From Rhodococcus sp. P-2 (GTDB taxonomy: Bacteria > Actinomycetota > Actinomycetes > Mycobacteriales > Mycobacteriaceae): DNA of 64,000 nucleotides. Both the position numbers and the translations under genes were made by a program. Positions 28,264 to 38,030 of the stretch are shown here, one piece after another. Below the pieces are notes generated by a model. That model was not told where the DNA came from. It saw only the letters and a program-made list of their open reading frames with translations, and searched no databases. The stretch's first letter is position 1, and every line of letters starts with the position of its first letter. Location: assembly GCF_016598535.1 (NCBI RefSeq), contig NZ_CP066779.1, forward strand, positions 434,001-498,000, read 5' to 3'.

Positions 28264-28761
28264 ATGGCAGGAAAACAGCGTAGTCAGATCACGATGACCG
28301 AGGCCGAAATTTCGAGCTTCGTCGAAAAGAGCCGTACGGCAACGATGGCGACGTTGAGCGCCGACGGAATGCCTCACCTGATCGCGATGTGGTTCGCAAT
28401 AGTCGACGGCGAAATCTGGTTCGAGACCAAAGCCAAGTCGCAGAAGGCGGTCAATCTTCGCCGGGACTCCCGTATGTCCGTCCTGATCGAAGACGGTCTG
28501 ACGTACGACACACTCCGAGGCGTATCGATGGAGGGCACCGGAATGATCGTCGAGGATCCCGAAGCCCTCTTCGCCGTGGGAATCAGCGTCTGGGAGCGAT
28601 ACACCGGCCCGTACACCGAGGATCTCCGCCCGGCCGTAGACGCAATGCTCCACAAACGCGTCGCGGTGCGGTTCGTTCCCGATCGAACTCGTTCGTGGGA
28701 TCACCGCAAGCTCGGGATGCCCGCGATCCCGCTTTCCGGTTCTACTGCACCACCGTCGTAG
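28264..28761 (+). CDS. Pyridoxamine 5'-phosphate oxidase-like/F420-binding split-barrel protein
   Basis: This 165-residue protein has the split beta-barrel flavin-binding pattern: TATMATLSADGMPHLIAMWFAIVDGEIWFET and KAVNLRRDSRMSVLIEDG. It resembles the FDOR/PPOX families that bind FMN or F420 and reduce various substrates; the cofactor cannot be set from sequence. Position after the IclR gene matches Rv2991 of M. tuberculosis, and fbiD in this window shows F420 is made here. Start is ATG 28264. Confidence 0.82.
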   Translation: MAGKQRSQITMTEAEISSFVEKSRTATMATLSADGMPHLIAMWFAIVDGEIWFETKAKSQKAVNLRRDSRMSVLIEDGLTYDTLRGVSMEGTGMIVEDPEALFAVGISVWERYTGPYTEDLRPAVDAMLHKRVAVRFVPDRTRSWDHRKLGMPAIPLSGSTAPPS

Positions 28762-28851
28762 AGCCCGAGATTCGTGAAGCGAAAATTCACGAGCTTTCGA
28801 ATTCGGGCCGGCGTAGTTTCACCAACAGGCCCAACAACAAGGAGTGAGCAT

Positions 28852-29049
28852 ATGAGCGATCTCGACAGCAATACCCCGTCCGAATCCGAATCCCAATCGG
28901 AGGAGACCAAACGAAAGTTCCGTGAGGCCCTCGAACGGAAGAATCATCAGAACGCCAAATCGACTGACCATCGCGACGGACAGTCCAAGGTCCACAACAC
29001 GCATGGCCCGGCCGATCACAAGCGAGAGTTCCGCCGTAAGAGCGGATAG
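28852..29049 (+). CDS. DUF5302 small protein
   Basis: A 65-residue, highly charged, cysteine-free protein: it starts MSDLDSNTPSESES and holds TKRKFREALERKN and a C-terminal FRRKSG. This matches the DUF5302 family of actinobacteria, which has no known function. ATG 28852 has an AAGGAG site at 28839-28844. The frame remains open upstream to 28774 but without a ribosome-binding site. A 19-bp-stem terminator with a T-run follows. Confidence 0.85.
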   Translation: MSDLDSNTPSESESQSEETKRKFREALERKNHQNAKSTDHRDGQSKVHNTHGPADHKREFRRKSG

Positions 29050-29075
29050 CCGATCGAGGACAACAGAGTGAGATG

Positions 29076-29117
29076 ACGATCACCCCCAGTCGAATTCGAC
29101 TGGGGGTGATCGTTTTT
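29076..29117 (+). terminator. Terminator after the DUF5302 gene
   Basis: A perfect 38-bp palindrome (29076-29113, centred on GAATTC) is followed by TTTTT on the plus strand. It lies 27 bp past the DUF5302 stop. Confidence 0.9.
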
Positions 29118-29148
29118 CGCATGGCAGGCAAAATTTTCACACAAACGA

Positions 29149-29186
29149 AAAGACCCTCCGATCAATGATCGGAGGGTCTTTCCTTT
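29149..29186 (-). terminator. Terminator after tRNA-Glu
   Basis: A 16-bp perfect stem (AAAGACCCTCCGATCA and its complement) lies immediately 3' of tRNA-Glu on the minus strand. A TTTT/GTTT stretch follows on that strand. Confidence 0.8.
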
Positions 29187-29187
29187 G

Positions 29188-29260
29188 TAGCCCCGACGGG
29201 ATTCGAACCCGCGCTACCGCCTTGAGAGGGCGGCGTCCTAGGCCGCTAGACGACGGGGCC
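29188..29260 (-). tRNA. tRNA-Glu (CTC)
   Basis: A 73-nt cloverleaf can be folded: the acceptor arm is GGCCCCG with CGGGGCT plus discriminator A, the anticodon loop is CTCTCAA within CGCC/GGCG (anticodon CTC), and the T loop is TTCGAAT. CCA is not encoded. It lies downstream of tRNA-Gln and gltX on the same strand. Confidence 0.96.
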
Positions 29261-29354
29261 AGGACACGCTTTTAAACGTGGTATCAGTCTTGCTCTTGGA
29301 TGCTCAGCAAGCTTAGCTTGTCTGAGTCCGGCCACAAAATCGACCGGATTTCCG

Positions 29355-29426
29355 CTGGGGTACCAGGACTCGAACCTAGAATGGCGGTACCAGAAACCGC
29401 TGTGTTGCCAATTACACCATACCCCA
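29355..29426 (-). tRNA. tRNA-Gln (CTG)
   Basis: A 72-nt cloverleaf: the acceptor is TGGGGTA/TACCCCA with discriminator G, the anticodon loop is TTCTGGT (anticodon CTG), and the T loop is TTCGAGT. It is near gltX and tRNA-Glu. In an organism that uses GatCAB, this tRNA is first charged with glutamate. Confidence 0.96.
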
Positions 29427-29582
29427 AGGTCTTGCTCACCAGCCTTGCCCGATCCGCTTCGCTGTTGTGCTCGGCGGCTCGTCTCCGGCCGAAAAGAAGA
29501 TTACCAGTACCCCTGCCCCAAATACCAAATCGTATGGTCACAGGAGGTTTTTGCTTCATTTTCGGCCGGAGGACCGTCCGAT

Positions 29583-31058
29583 CTAGGCGGTTACGGCTGC
29601 CCTACCCGCGCGCAACCGAGCAAGCGAGACCTCACGACCGAGCAATTCCATCGACTCGTACAGCGGAGGGCTGATGTGAGAGCCCGTGATCGCGACCCGA
29701 ACCGGAGCGAAGGCCTTACGCGGTTTGAGCTCCAGATCCTCGATGAGGGCCTTCTTGAGTGCTTCCTCGATACTGGCCGCCGTCCACTCCGAAGTGGCAT
29801 CGAGCGCCGCAAGAGACGCGTCCAGAACCGGACCGGCATCTTCCTTCAGGTTCTTTGCCGCCGCGGCCGGATCGAGAGCAAACGACCCCTCGTCGACGAA
29901 CAGGAATTTCAGCAGATCCCACGCGTCGGACAGGACGACGATGCGCGTCTGCACGAGGTCCGCCGCAACAGTGAACGTCGCTTCGTCGACGTCGGCGCCG
30001 ATATGGCCGTGTTCCACCAGGAACGACTTCAGGCGGCCCGCGAAGTCGGCCGGCTCGAGCAGGCGAATGTGCTCGGCATTGATCGCGTCGGCCTTCTTCT
30101 GGTCGAAGCGCGCGGGGTTGGAGTTGACCTTGGAGACGTCGAAGGCCGCAACCATCTCGTCGAGTGAGAAGACGTCGTGATCGTCAGCGATGCTCCACCC
30201 GAGCAGAGCCAGGTAGTTCAGCAATCCCTCGGGGATGAAGCCGCGATCGCGGTGGATGAAGAGGTTGGACTCGGGATCGCGCTTGGACAGCTTCTTGTTG
30301 CCCTGACCCATCACGAAAGGCAAGTGCCCGAACGACGGTGTGAAATCGGCAACACGAATGCGGATCAATGCCTCGTACAACGCGAGCTGACGCGGAGTCG
30401 AGGACAACAGATCTTCGCCGCGCAGTACATGGGTGATCTTCATCAACGCGTCGTCGACCGGGTTGACCAACGTGTACAGCGGAATACCGTTACCGCGAGT
30501 CAGCGCGAAGTCCGGAACGGTGCCGGCCTTGAACGTGGTCTCGCCGCGCACCAAGTCGTTCCAGGTCAGATCGTGATCGGGCATGCGGAGTCGGACGACG
30601 GGCTTGCGTCCCTCGGCGACGTACGCAGCGCGCTGCTCGTCGCTCAGGTCGCGATCGAAGTTGTCGTATCCGAGCTTCGGGTCGCGGCCGGCAGCCTTGT
30701 GCCGCGCTTCGACTTCCTCGTTGGTCGAGAAGGACTCGTATGCCTCACCCGCGGCCAGCAACTTGGCCACGACGTCGAGATGCAGGTCACGACGCTCGGA
30801 CTGGCGATACGGCGCGTGCGGTCCACCGACCTCCGGGCCCTCGTCCCAGTTGAGCCCCAACCAGCGGAGGGCGTCGAGGATGGCCTGGTAGGACTCTTCA
30901 CTGTCGCGCTGCGCATCGGTGTCTTCGATACGGAACACGAATGTGCCGCCGTGGTGTCGTGCGAACGCCCAGTTGAACAAGGCTGTGCGCACCAAACCTA
31001 CGTGCGGGGTTCCGGTGGGTGACGGGCAGAAACGGACGCGTACTTCGCTGTTGGTCAT
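29583..31058 (-). CDS. gltX: Glutamyl-tRNA synthetase
   Basis: The 491-residue class I synthetase has the HIGH-type signature [20 protein letters not shown] and the KLSKR loop in [14 protein letters not shown]. With GatCAB encoded nearby it is expected to be the non-discriminating type that also misacylates tRNA-Gln. ATG 31058 follows an AAGTGAG site. tRNA-Gln and tRNA-Glu genes lie just downstream on the same strand. Confidence 0.97.
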   Translation of the reverse strand: MTNSEVRVRFCPSPTGTPHVGLVRTALFNWAFARHHGGTFVFRIEDTDAQRDSEESYQAILDALRWLGLNWDEGPEVGGPHAPYRQSERRDLHLDVVAKLLAAGEAYESFSTNEEVEARHKAAGRDPKLGYDNFDRDLSDEQRAAYVAEGRKPVVRLRMPDHDLTWNDLVRGETTFKAGTVPDFALTRGNGIPLYTLVNPVDDALMKITHVLRGEDLLSSTPRQLALYEALIRIRVADFTPSFGHLPFVMGQGNKKLSKRDPESNLFIHRDRGFIPEGLLNYLALLGWSIADDHDVFSLDEMVAAFDVSKVNSNPARFDQKKADAINAEHIRLLEPADFAGRLKSFLVEHGHIGADVDEATFTVAADLVQTRIVVLSDAWDLLKFLFVDEGSFALDPAAAAKNLKEDAGPVLDASLAALDATSEWTAASIEEALKKALIEDLELKPRKAFAPVRVAITGSHISPPLYESMELLGREVSLARLRAGRAAVTA

Positions 31059-31131
31059 GGCTCACTTGGCTCGGCGATGATGGATGGTCGTACTACAGGT
31101 TAGTCCGGTAGCGCTTCCTCCACGCCCCCGA

Positions 31132-32292
31132 TCACCTACCCGGTAGGACGTTGATTCGCGTCATGTCACCGTCGTAGTAGGCAAGTAGGCGCTTGTCCAT
31201 CACCTTTCGCCACAGCGGCGGCACCCAGGCGCACACGATCATGACCGCGTAACCCGCTGGAAGTTGCGGAGCTTCGGCCGCACTTCGCAGGCTCTGGTAC
31301 CGCAGACGCGGATTCGCGTGATGGTCGCTGTGACGCTGAAGTTGATAGAGGAAAAGGTTGCTGACGACGTGGTCGCTGTTCCAACTGTCCTCAGGAGAGC
31401 AGCGAACGTACGAGCCGTCAGGCCTCTTGGCGCGAAGCAATCCGTAATGCTCGAGATAGTTCGCGGTCTCGAGGAATGTGAAACCGGCAATAGCCTGAAC
31501 GGCCAACCACGGCGCGATTTCCCACCCGAACACTGCGATCAAACTGCCGAACAACACGACACTCATCGCCCACGCGTTCAGGATGTTGTTACGGTAACTC
31601 CAGGTCCGCCTCCCTTGACGCTTCAGACGAGCGCTTTCGATCCGCCATCCCGAGCGCAGGCCGCCGATGACACTGCGAGGCAAGAAGAACCAGAAATTCT
31701 CCTTGTATCGCGAACTGGCAGGATCCTCCGGCGTCGCAACACGGACGTGGTGACCATGGTTGTGCTCGACGTAGAAATGGCCGTAGAAGGACTGCGCCAG
31801 CGCTACTTTCGCGAGCCACTTCTCGAGCTTTTCGCTCTTGTGCCCCAATTCATGTGCCGCGTTGATCCCCACACCGGCAACCACGCCGGCGGTCATCGCG
31901 AGCGCGAACTTCTCCCCCGCCGCCATCGGCGCGTTCACCCAGCACCAGGCGACGAACACGAGACCGACGTATTGGAGGGGCAGGAACAGATACGTGCACC
32001 AGCGGTAGAAACGATCCTCCTGCAGATGCGGAATCGCTTCGTCCGGCGGGCTGTTCCCGTCTTCGCCGGCCAGGAGATCGATGAGGGGAATGACGATCAC
32101 GATGAGCCAGGCCCCGATGGCCCAGAAGAGCCCAAGGCTGAATTTGTCGACCAGGAACCACGCAGCGAACGGACTGAGAGGAACCAGCAAACCCAACGGC
32201 CACAGGTAGCGCTTCTTGTCTCGCCACACCGGCCGCTGCCCGATTCGTGCTTCCCCTGTCGCTGACCGGGAGGCTTCCGCGAAGGTCGTCAT
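31132..32292 (-). CDS. alkB: Alkane 1-monooxygenase (AlkB)
   Basis: This integral-membrane non-haem di-iron enzyme hydroxylates the terminal carbon of alkanes. The 386-residue protein carries the conserved histidine boxes HELGHK (147-152), EHNHGHH (176-182) and QRHSDHH (319-325), plus NYLEHYG (278-284). Several hydrophobic membrane segments fill residues 30-70, 100-145 and 240-275. No rubredoxin or rubredoxin reductase gene is adjacent, so the electron donors are encoded elsewhere, as for the stand-alone alkB copies known in Rhodococcus. ATG start. It interrupts the gltX-FAH order found in mycobacteria. Substrate chain length cannot be told from sequence. Confidence 0.95.
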   Translation of the reverse strand: MTTFAEASRSATGEARIGQRPVWRDKKRYLWPLGLLVPLSPFAAWFLVDKFSLGLFWAIGAWLIVIVIPLIDLLAGEDGNSPPDEAIPHLQEDRFYRWCTYLFLPLQYVGLVFVAWCWVNAPMAAGEKFALAMTAGVVAGVGINAAHELGHKSEKLEKWLAKVALAQSFYGHFYVEHNHGHHVRVATPEDPASSRYKENFWFFLPRSVIGGLRSGWRIESARLKRQGRRTWSYRNNILNAWAMSVVLFGSLIAVFGWEIAPWLAVQAIAGFTFLETANYLEHYGLLRAKRPDGSYVRCSPEDSWNSDHVVSNLFLYQLQRHSDHHANPRLRYQSLRSAAEAPQLPAGYAVMIVCAWVPPLWRKVMDKRLLAYYDGDMTRINVLPGR

Positions 32293-32619
32293 GTATCACC
32301 ACGTTTCTGCGCAATCCACTCGATTGCCCCATCGGCTTCTATCCAGTTATCGGTCACCCTACTGCTCAGCGTTACATTTCAGGGAATTTGGTCTGTTACG
32401 GGCCGTGGCAGCAAACCGAGGGGCGAACCCTCCCAACCTGATCAATTCAGACATAACGCCAGGAGGATCAGTGGCGAAGCTTCGCCTGGCTCACAAAACT
32501 CGCAGGTCAGTCCCAGCGCCTGATCACCTCGATCCGAAAGGTAATCCCCATCAATCCCCCGGCGATAGTTACTATCTTGCAACTTTTCTTCGACAGACAC
32601 CTCTCGACTCACACCACGA
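32293..32619. promoter_or_regulatory. Upstream region of alkB
   Basis: This 327-bp stretch contains no confirmed gene and should hold the alkB promoter (minus strand). Around 32461 a strong AGGAGG precedes a GTG (32471) on the plus strand, but the open frame that follows runs antisense into the FAH gene and does not look like a protein. No operator was recognised. Confidence 0.35.
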
Positions 32620-32652
32620 CGGAGGCCCCATCCAGTTGGGATGGGGCCTCCG
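32620..32652 (-). terminator. Terminator after the FAH-family gene
   Basis: A 14-bp stem (CGGAGGCCCCATCC and its complement) around an AGTTG loop lies 30 bp beyond the stop of the FAH-family gene. Confidence 0.75.
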
Positions 32653-32682
32653 TAGTCACATGACTGAAAGAACCGGGTCAGA

Positions 32683-33456
32683 TCACTTCTTGGCGGTCAC
32701 CGGGTTGGTGAGCGTGCCGATCCCCGAGACCGTGACCGACACCGAATCACCGTCGACGATCGGGCCCACTCCGGCGGGGGTGCCGGTGAGGATGACGTCG
32801 CCGGGCAGGAGTGTCATCACCGCCGAGATCCACTCGATGATCTTCGGAATGTCGTGAAGTAGGAATGCGGTGCTGCTGTCCTGCTTGACCTGACCGTTCA
32901 CCTCGGTCTTGATGTCGACGTCGGACGCATCCAGGCTGGTCTCGATCCACGGACCGAGTGGGCAGAAGGTGTCGTGCCCCTTCGCGCGCGTCCACTGCCC
33001 GTCGTGACGCTGATGATCTCGTGCCGACACGTCGTTGGCGATCGTGTAGCCGAGAACCACGCTCAACGCCTTTGCCGCCGGAACGTCCTTGCACGGTTGA
33101 CCGATGACTACCGCGAGTTCACCCTCGAAGTGCACCTCGTTGGAGGTGGGAGGCAAGACGATCGGGGCACCCGGGCCGACGATGGACGTATTGGGCTTGA
33201 GGAAGATCACGGGATCCGCAGGGGCTTCGCCGCCCATCTCCGCGATGTGATCTGCATAATTCTTGCCGATGCAGATCACCTTGCTGGCGAGAATCGGAGC
33301 CAGCAGACGAACATCGGCGAGCGGCCAACTTCGGCCGGTAAATGTGGGGTTCCCGAACGGGTGCTCCGCAATTTCCTTGGCGACGAGGGCATCCTCTTCA
33401 CCTTCGATACTGACGAACGCAACACCATCGGGACTGGCAATTCGACCAAGACGCAT
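32683..33456 (-). CDS. Fumarylacetoacetate hydrolase-family protein
   Basis: The 257-residue protein has the FAH fold: ICIGKNYADHIAEMGG, the metal ligands in VHFEGELAVVIG and IANDVSARDHQR, and TGTPAGVGP near the C-terminus. Family members hydrolyse or isomerise beta-diketo or 2-hydroxy-dienedioate substrates in aromatic catabolism. Its position between gltX and leuB matches the mycobacterial gene Rv2993c. The exact substrate is unknown. ATG start. It is terminated by its own hairpin and separated from leuB by another. Confidence 0.9.
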   Translation of the reverse strand: MRLGRIASPDGVAFVSIEGEEDALVAKEIAEHPFGNPTFTGRSWPLADVRLLAPILASKVICIGKNYADHIAEMGGEAPADPVIFLKPNTSIVGPGAPIVLPPTSNEVHFEGELAVVIGQPCKDVPAAKALSVVLGYTIANDVSARDHQRHDGQWTRAKGHDTFCPLGPWIETSLDASDVDIKTEVNGQVKQDSSTAFLLHDIPKIIEWISAVMTLLPGDVILTGTPAGVGPIVDGDSVSVTVSGIGTLTNPVTAKK

Positions 33457-33485
33457 GCCGGCCAGTCTATCGGGGTGTCGGAAAC

Positions 33486-33525
33486 GACTGACGCGCGCAA
33501 GCCGAAAGGCTTACGCGCGTCAGTC
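33486..33525 (-). terminator. Terminator after leuB
   Basis: An 18-bp stem (GACTGACGCGCGCAAGCC and its complement, one mismatch) closes on a GAAA tetraloop between leuB and the FAH gene. Confidence 0.8.
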
Positions 33526-33540
33526 TCGTGAAAGAAATCC

Positions 33541-34554
33541 TTACAGCGCTGCGGTGATCCGGTCGCCGATCTCCGTCGTGGAGATGGGGCCTTCGCCGCG
33601 GGTAGCCAGGTCAGCAGCGACCACAGCCTCCACCCGAGCGGCGTCGTCCTCGCGCCCGAGATGGCGAAGAAGCAGTGCGGCCGAGAGGATCGCGGCGGTG
33701 GGATCTGCGATTCCCTTGCCGGCGATGTCCGGGGCACTACCGTGAACGGGCTCGAACATCGAGGGGTTGGCCCCCGACGCGTCGATGTTTCCGCTTGCGG
33801 CCAAACCGATTCCACCGGTCACCGCGCCGGCGAGGTCGGTGATGATGTCACCGAAGAGGTTGTCCGTGACTATGACGTCGAAGCGCGACGGGTCGGTGAC
33901 CATGTAGATGGTGGCAGCATCGATGTGGCAGTACGCGGTTTCGACGTCCGGGTACTCGGCTCCGACGGTTTCGATCGCACGTGTCCAGATCGCGCCCGCG
34001 TTGGAAAGCACGTTGGTCTTGTGGATCAGTGTGAGGTGCTTGGAACGTGTCTGCGCCAGCGCAAATGCATAACGAACAACACGCTCGGCTCCGAACCACG
34101 TGTTGATCGACACCTCGGTCGCGATCTCGTGATCGGTGCCGACGCGGATGGCGCCACCGTTACCGGTGTACGGGCCTTCGGTGCCTTCACGAACCACGAC
34201 GAAGTCGATCTCAGGCTGGGCCGCCAACGGCGACAGCGCACCCGGATACAGCTGAGCGGGGCGAAGATTCACGTGATGATCGAGCTGGAAACGCATGTTC
34301 AGCAGCAGACCACGCTCGAGGATGCCAGGCGCGACGATCCGCGGGTCACCGATGGCGCCCAACAGGATTGCGTCGTGTTGACGGATCTGGTCCAGCTCGT
34401 CCGCCGGGAGCAATTCGCCGGTGGCGTTGTAGCGACGGGCACCGAGATCGTATTCGGTGGTTTCCAGATCCGGAACCAACTTGCCGAGCACCTTGAGTGC
34501 TTCGGCTGTGACCTCGACACCGATTCCGTCGCCCGGAATGACCGCAAGCTTCAT
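33541..34554 (-). CDS. leuB: 3-isopropylmalate dehydrogenase
   Basis: LeuB oxidatively decarboxylates 3-isopropylmalate to 2-ketoisocaproate precursor. The product is 337 residues: [20 protein letters not shown] at the N-terminus, [15 protein letters not shown], and the metal/substrate site in [23 protein letters not shown] start with AGGA upstream. It follows serA by 74 bp that contain the duplicated 44-bp palindrome. Confidence 0.97.
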   Translation of the reverse strand: MKLAVIPGDGIGVEVTAEALKVLGKLVPDLETTEYDLGARRYNATGELLPADELDQIRQHDAILLGAIGDPRIVAPGILERGLLLNMRFQLDHHVNLRPAQLYPGALSPLAAQPEIDFVVVREGTEGPYTGNGGAIRVGTDHEIATEVSINTWFGAERVVRYAFALAQTRSKHLTLIHKTNVLSNAGAIWTRAIETVGAEYPDVETAYCHIDAATIYMVTDPSRFDVIVTDNLFGDIITDLAGAVTGGIGLAASGNIDASGANPSMFEPVHGSAPDIAGKGIADPTAAILSAALLLRHLGREDDAARVEAVVAADLATRGEGPISTTEIGDRITAAL

Positions 34555-34575
34555 GGAGTCCTCATCTCAGTAGAA

Positions 34576-34619
34576 CTGTGCGCCTTTATTAACCGCGGGC
34601 GGTTAATAAAGGCGCACAG
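34576..34619. repeat. 44-bp palindromic repeat, copy 1
   Basis: Near-perfect palindrome: a 21-nt arm CTGTGCGCCTTTATTAACCGC, GG centre, then the complementary arm. A second copy with one base change lies at 55112-55155. It begins nine bases after the serA stop. It may act as a terminator for serA, but a second copy elsewhere suggests a dispersed repeat family. Confidence 0.85.
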
Positions 34620-34628
34620 CAAAAACAA

Positions 34629-36221
34629 TCAGGAAAGGTCGACCTGGGCGACGCGAGCGTCGAGCTGCGAGACGATTGCCTCGACCTCGGTGTCACCGAC
34701 GACGCGGTCGACACGCAGGATGACCGTTGCGCCTTCGCCTTCGGCGTCCTGGCTCAGTGCTGCAGCCAGGATGTCGACGCCGGCGTTACCGAGAACGGTA
34801 CCGAGCACACCGAGAACGCCCGGGCGATCGCTGTAGTGGACGACGATGTTGTGACCCTCGGCGCGCAGGTCGAAGCTGCGTCCGTTGATGTTGACGATCT
34901 TCTCGACCTGCTGCAGGCCGGTGAGTGCGCCCGTGACCGACGTGACCGTGCCGTCAGCCGCAACTGCACGAACCTCGACCGCGCTGCGATGAGCCAGTGC
35001 CTCGGAGTGCTTCTCGACCGACACGGTCACGCCACGCTGCTCGGCAAGTGCCGGAGCGTTGACGAACGTGACAGCCTCGTCGCTGCTGGCGGAGAACACG
35101 CCGCGCAGTGCAGCCAGGCCGAGGATGTCGACGGTTTCGGCCGACAGCTCGCCGGTGGCGACAACCTGCACGGTCTGGACAGCTTCAGGCGACAGCGTTG
35201 CAGCGAGGAGACCGAGCTTGCGGACCAGCTCGAGCCACGGAGCAACTTCTTCGCCGACGGGTCCGCCGGAGACGTTGACAGCCTCGGGAACGAATTCGCC
35301 TGCCAGAGCGAGGAGAACGCTCTTGGCCACGTCGATGCCTGCGCGGTCCTGAGCCTCCGACGTCGATGCGCCGAGGTGCGGGGTGACAACGACGTTGTCC
35401 AGCTCGAAGAGCTTGGAATCGGTGCACGGCTCGGTGCTGAACACGTCGAGGCCGGCGCCGCGAACCTTGCCGGAGACCAGTGCGTCGTAAAGCGCATCTT
35501 CGTCGATCAGACCACCGCGGGCGGCGTTGACGATGATGACGCCGTCCTTGGCCTTGGCCAGGCGCTCGGCGTTGATCAGGCCGGCCGTTTCCTTGGTCTT
35601 GGGCAGGTGCACGGAGATGAAGTCGGCGCGCTCGACGAGCTCGTCGATGGTGACCAGTTCGATGCCGAGCTGCGCTGCGCGCGCTGCGGGCAGGTAGGGG
35701 TCGTACGCGATGATGGTGGTCTCGAACGCGGCGAGACGCTGCGCGAAGAGCTGGCCGATACGGCCGAGTCCGACGACACCGACGGTCTTACCGAGGATCT
35801 CGACACCGTTGAACTTGCTTCGCTTCCAGGTGTTCTCACGCAGGGTCTTGTCTGCTGCGGGAATCTGGCGAGCGGTCGACATGAGGAGCGCGACAGCGTG
35901 CTCGGCAGCGGAGTGAATGTTGGAGGTCGGTGCGTTGACGACCATCACGCCGCGCTCGGTGGCTGCGGGGATCTCGACGTTGTCCAGGCCGACACCGGCG
36001 CGGCCGATGATCTTCAGCTTGGTGCCGGCGGCCAGAACCTCGGCGTCGACGGTGGTGGCGGAACGAACGAGAATCGCGTCGGCCTCGGGTACCGCGGCGA
36101 GCAGCGCCGGGCGGTCAGGTCCGTCGACCCAACGCACCTCCACACCGTCACCGAGCGCCTCGACTGTGGACGGCGCGAGCTTGTCGGCGATCAGAACAAC
36201 GGGACGGCCAGGCTGGCTCAC
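34629..36221 (-). CDS. serA: D-3-phosphoglycerate dehydrogenase
   Basis: SerA begins serine synthesis by oxidising 3-phosphoglycerate. The 530-residue protein is the long form: catalytic domain with [21 protein letters not shown] and the NAD-site [13 protein letters not shown], then an allosteric substrate-binding domain and a C-terminal ACT domain ([21 protein letters not shown]) that senses serine. I use GTG 36221 after GGGAG; TTG 36227 would add two residues. A 44-bp palindrome follows the stop. It is transcribed toward leuB. Confidence 0.95.
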   Translation of the reverse strand: MSQPGRPVVLIADKLAPSTVEALGDGVEVRWVDGPDRPALLAAVPEADAILVRSATTVDAEVLAAGTKLKIIGRAGVGLDNVEIPAATERGVMVVNAPTSNIHSAAEHAVALLMSTARQIPAADKTLRENTWKRSKFNGVEILGKTVGVVGLGRIGQLFAQRLAAFETTIIAYDPYLPAARAAQLGIELVTIDELVERADFISVHLPKTKETAGLINAERLAKAKDGVIIVNAARGGLIDEDALYDALVSGKVRGAGLDVFSTEPCTDSKLFELDNVVVTPHLGASTSEAQDRAGIDVAKSVLLALAGEFVPEAVNVSGGPVGEEVAPWLELVRKLGLLAATLSPEAVQTVQVVATGELSAETVDILGLAALRGVFSASSDEAVTFVNAPALAEQRGVTVSVEKHSEALAHRSAVEVRAVAADGTVTSVTGALTGLQQVEKIVNINGRSFDLRAEGHNIVVHYSDRPGVLGVLGTVLGNAGVDILAAALSQDAEGEGATVILRVDRVVGDTEVEAIVSQLDARVAQVDLS

Positions 36222-36401
36222 GTGCAAACTCCCTGATTAGGTGGGTGTGAAGGTGGTTTAACCACCGATAGTTTAGTGCGCGCTGACTTCGAATCCACAA
36301 CGCGGTAGGCAATACCACATAGTGGACACTTTCGCGGGCAAATTCTCGATGGAATATGAATCCGGGCTCAACCGGCCCGGAAAACGACTCCGGCCCAATG
36401 C

Positions 36402-36432
36402 CGCGCTGGTTCAACGTAATTGAACCGGCGCG
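36402..36432 (-). terminator. Terminator after ilvC
   Basis: A 13-bp stem (CGCGCTGGTTCAA and its complement, one G-U pair) around a CGTAA loop lies about 40 bp beyond the ilvC stop, between ilvC and serA on the minus strand. Confidence 0.6.
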
Positions 36433-36471
36433 ACATCAGGCCAGTGGAGACGTGGAGCGTGAAACGACGAA

Positions 36472-37509
<1,038 letters not shown>

Positions 37510-37526
37510 TTACGTGTCTAAAAGTA

Positions 37527-38030
37527 CTAGCGGGTGGCCGTGATCGACTTCGGCCCTCGACCGACTGCCACGACCCCGGACTGAACGATCTCCCGGATAC
37601 CGTACGGATCAAGCATCCGCAGCAGGGCATCCAGCTTGGACCGAGTACCGGTCGCCTCGATGGTGACGGACTCCGGGGAGACGTCGATCACCTTGGCGCG
37701 GAACAGGTTCACCGTTTCGATGACCTGCGTGCGCACGCTTGCATCTGCGCGCACCTTGATGAGCACGAGCTCGCGAGCGACGGATGCTTCACCGTCCTGC
37801 TCGACGATCTTGATGACGTTGATCAGCTTGTTGAGCTGCTTCGTCACCTGCTCGAGAGGGAACTCGTCGACCGTGACGACGATGGTCATTCGTGAGATCT
37901 CGGGGATCTCGGTTCCGCCCACCGCGAGGGATTCGATGTTGAATCCGCGGCGGGAGAAAAGTGCGGAGACGCGAGCCAGCACGCCTGGCTTGTCCTCGAC
38001 GAGAACACTGAGGGTGTGACTGGTGCTCAC
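37527..38030 (-). CDS. ilvN: Acetolactate synthase small subunit
   Basis: IlvN is the regulatory subunit that mediates valine feedback. It has 167 residues with an N-terminal ACT domain ([37 protein letters not shown]) and a C-terminal domain. GTG 38030 overlaps the ilvB stop by four bases (GTGA), so it is coupled to ilvB. Confidence 0.97.
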   Translation of the reverse strand: MSTSHTLSVLVEDKPGVLARVSALFSRRGFNIESLAVGGTEIPEISRMTIVVTVDEFPLEQVTKQLNKLINVIKIVEQDGEASVARELVLIKVRADASVRTQVIETVNLFRAKVIDVSPESVTIEATGTRSKLDALLRMLDPYGIREIVQSGVVAVGRGPKSITATR

